This document shows positions 55,952-56,237 of a DNA stretch of 56,237 bases, one piece after another. Source of the stretch: Rummeliibacillus sp. POC4. Its GTDB lineage: Bacteria; Bacillota; Bacilli; Bacillales_A; Planococcaceae. Every line of letters starts with the position of its first letter. Positions within the stretch are counted from its first letter, which is position 1. The DNA lies in contig NZ_QWUA01000027.1 of the NCBI RefSeq assembly GCF_003576525.1, positions 1 to 56,237 on the forward strand. The letters run 5' to 3'. The notes beneath the pieces were generated by a model. That model did not search any database. It was not told where the DNA came from and saw only the letters and a list, made by a program, of their open reading frames with translations. The position numbers were made by a program, and so were the translations under genes.

Positions 55952-56237
55952 TCACAAAGCAAATTCATTTAATGTATCGTAGCAATTAATTCTAATAAAA
56001 GCCCAGTAAAATATTACTTTTAAGCGGTAGGGTATTCTTAATTTAATCGTTCGTGTTTAAGCTATTTCGAATTTTATCCAGCCGATGGTGAAATCGCATT
56101 TTTTAGCAATTAATATGAATGATTACTTGCATTAATAGTCGATTGTTCGTGTTTATACTTTGAATATTGTAAGCTAATTTTTAATCAAGAATGATACATA
56201 CCACTTACTTCAAAAACTACTTAACTAGAATAAAGAC
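55952..56237. other. AT-rich non-coding DNA with short repeats
   Basis: No gene is seen. GTTCGTGTTTA occurs at 56049-56059 and 56145-56155, and AGCAATTAAT at 55981-55990 and 56105-56114. The 17-bp repeat AAAAACTACTTAACTAG is at 56212-56228. The window ends in this region. Confidence 0.45.

Overview
The window reads as low-GC, Gram-positive chromosomal DNA from a spore-former of the Bacillaceae/Planococcaceae type (Lysinibacillus, Viridibacillus or a close relative; the genus is an inference). The reasons are strong GGAGG-type ribosome sites, frequent TTG and GTG starts, intrinsic terminators between most genes, and clear relatives of Bacillus subtilis operons (speA/speB, artPQR, dctPBSR, bce, ydjG/ydjI, yusW). 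I see no rRNA, tRNA, CRISPR array or transposase.

Layout. 1-10.1 kb is an arginine/polyamine block: an arginase-fold UPF0489-like protein, a structured leader RNA with its own promoter and terminator, a coupled 45-aa ORF, arginine decarboxylase, agmatinase, a class III aminotransferase, and a polar amino acid ABC transporter with two paralogous binding proteins. 10.1-13.4 kb holds a GNAT gene and the stub of another, a zinc-protease-like protein, two HAD phosphatases and an unlisted 55-aa SHOCT-like protein. 13.4-17.7 kb carries a C4-dicarboxylate symporter (copy 1), an ABC exporter with a Fur-like promoter and a DinB-like protein. 17.9-22.5 kb is a complete Bce-type peptide-antibiotic sensing and export module, followed by a broken LysR gene. 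23-31.3 kb is mixed: oxidoreductases, a phosphotransferase, lipoproteins, a signal peptidase and two YusW-like lipoproteins. Two genes here seem to lack a normal start codon. 31.4-35.7 kb holds a decayed PadR gene, a HAAS/DUF4097 protein, a YdjI/YdjG-like pair and a UPF0145 protein. 35.9-41.5 kb is an extended arsenic operon, arsR-acr3-arsD-arsA plus three extra genes. 41.6-43.7 kb holds an MFS pump with a possible anti-Shine-Dalgarno leader and an acetyltransferase. 43.8-48.8 kb is the full dct locus: symporter copy 2, binding protein, sensor kinase and regulator. 48.8-53.5 kb holds GrpB-like, GNAT, MFS/SgrR-like and FlaR-like genes. 53.7-56.2 kb looks accessory: a small membrane protein, a protein with two ribbon-helix-helix units, an HTH-LAGLIDADG endonuclease, and the 3' end of a lost MFS pump.

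How the genes work together. Arginine imported by the ABC system can go through decarboxylase and agmatinase to putrescine, and the aminotransferase could remove the amino group. The two symporter copies, 30 kb apart, share a 40-bp upstream element (37/40 identical) at the same distance from the start, and each has a cre-like site. One DctS-DctR system and catabolite repression probably control both. The best leads for something undescribed are the speA leader RNA with its coupled ORF, the extra cysteine-rich genes of the ars operon, the MFS leader, the AUU-start candidates, and the endonuclease/double-RHH pair.
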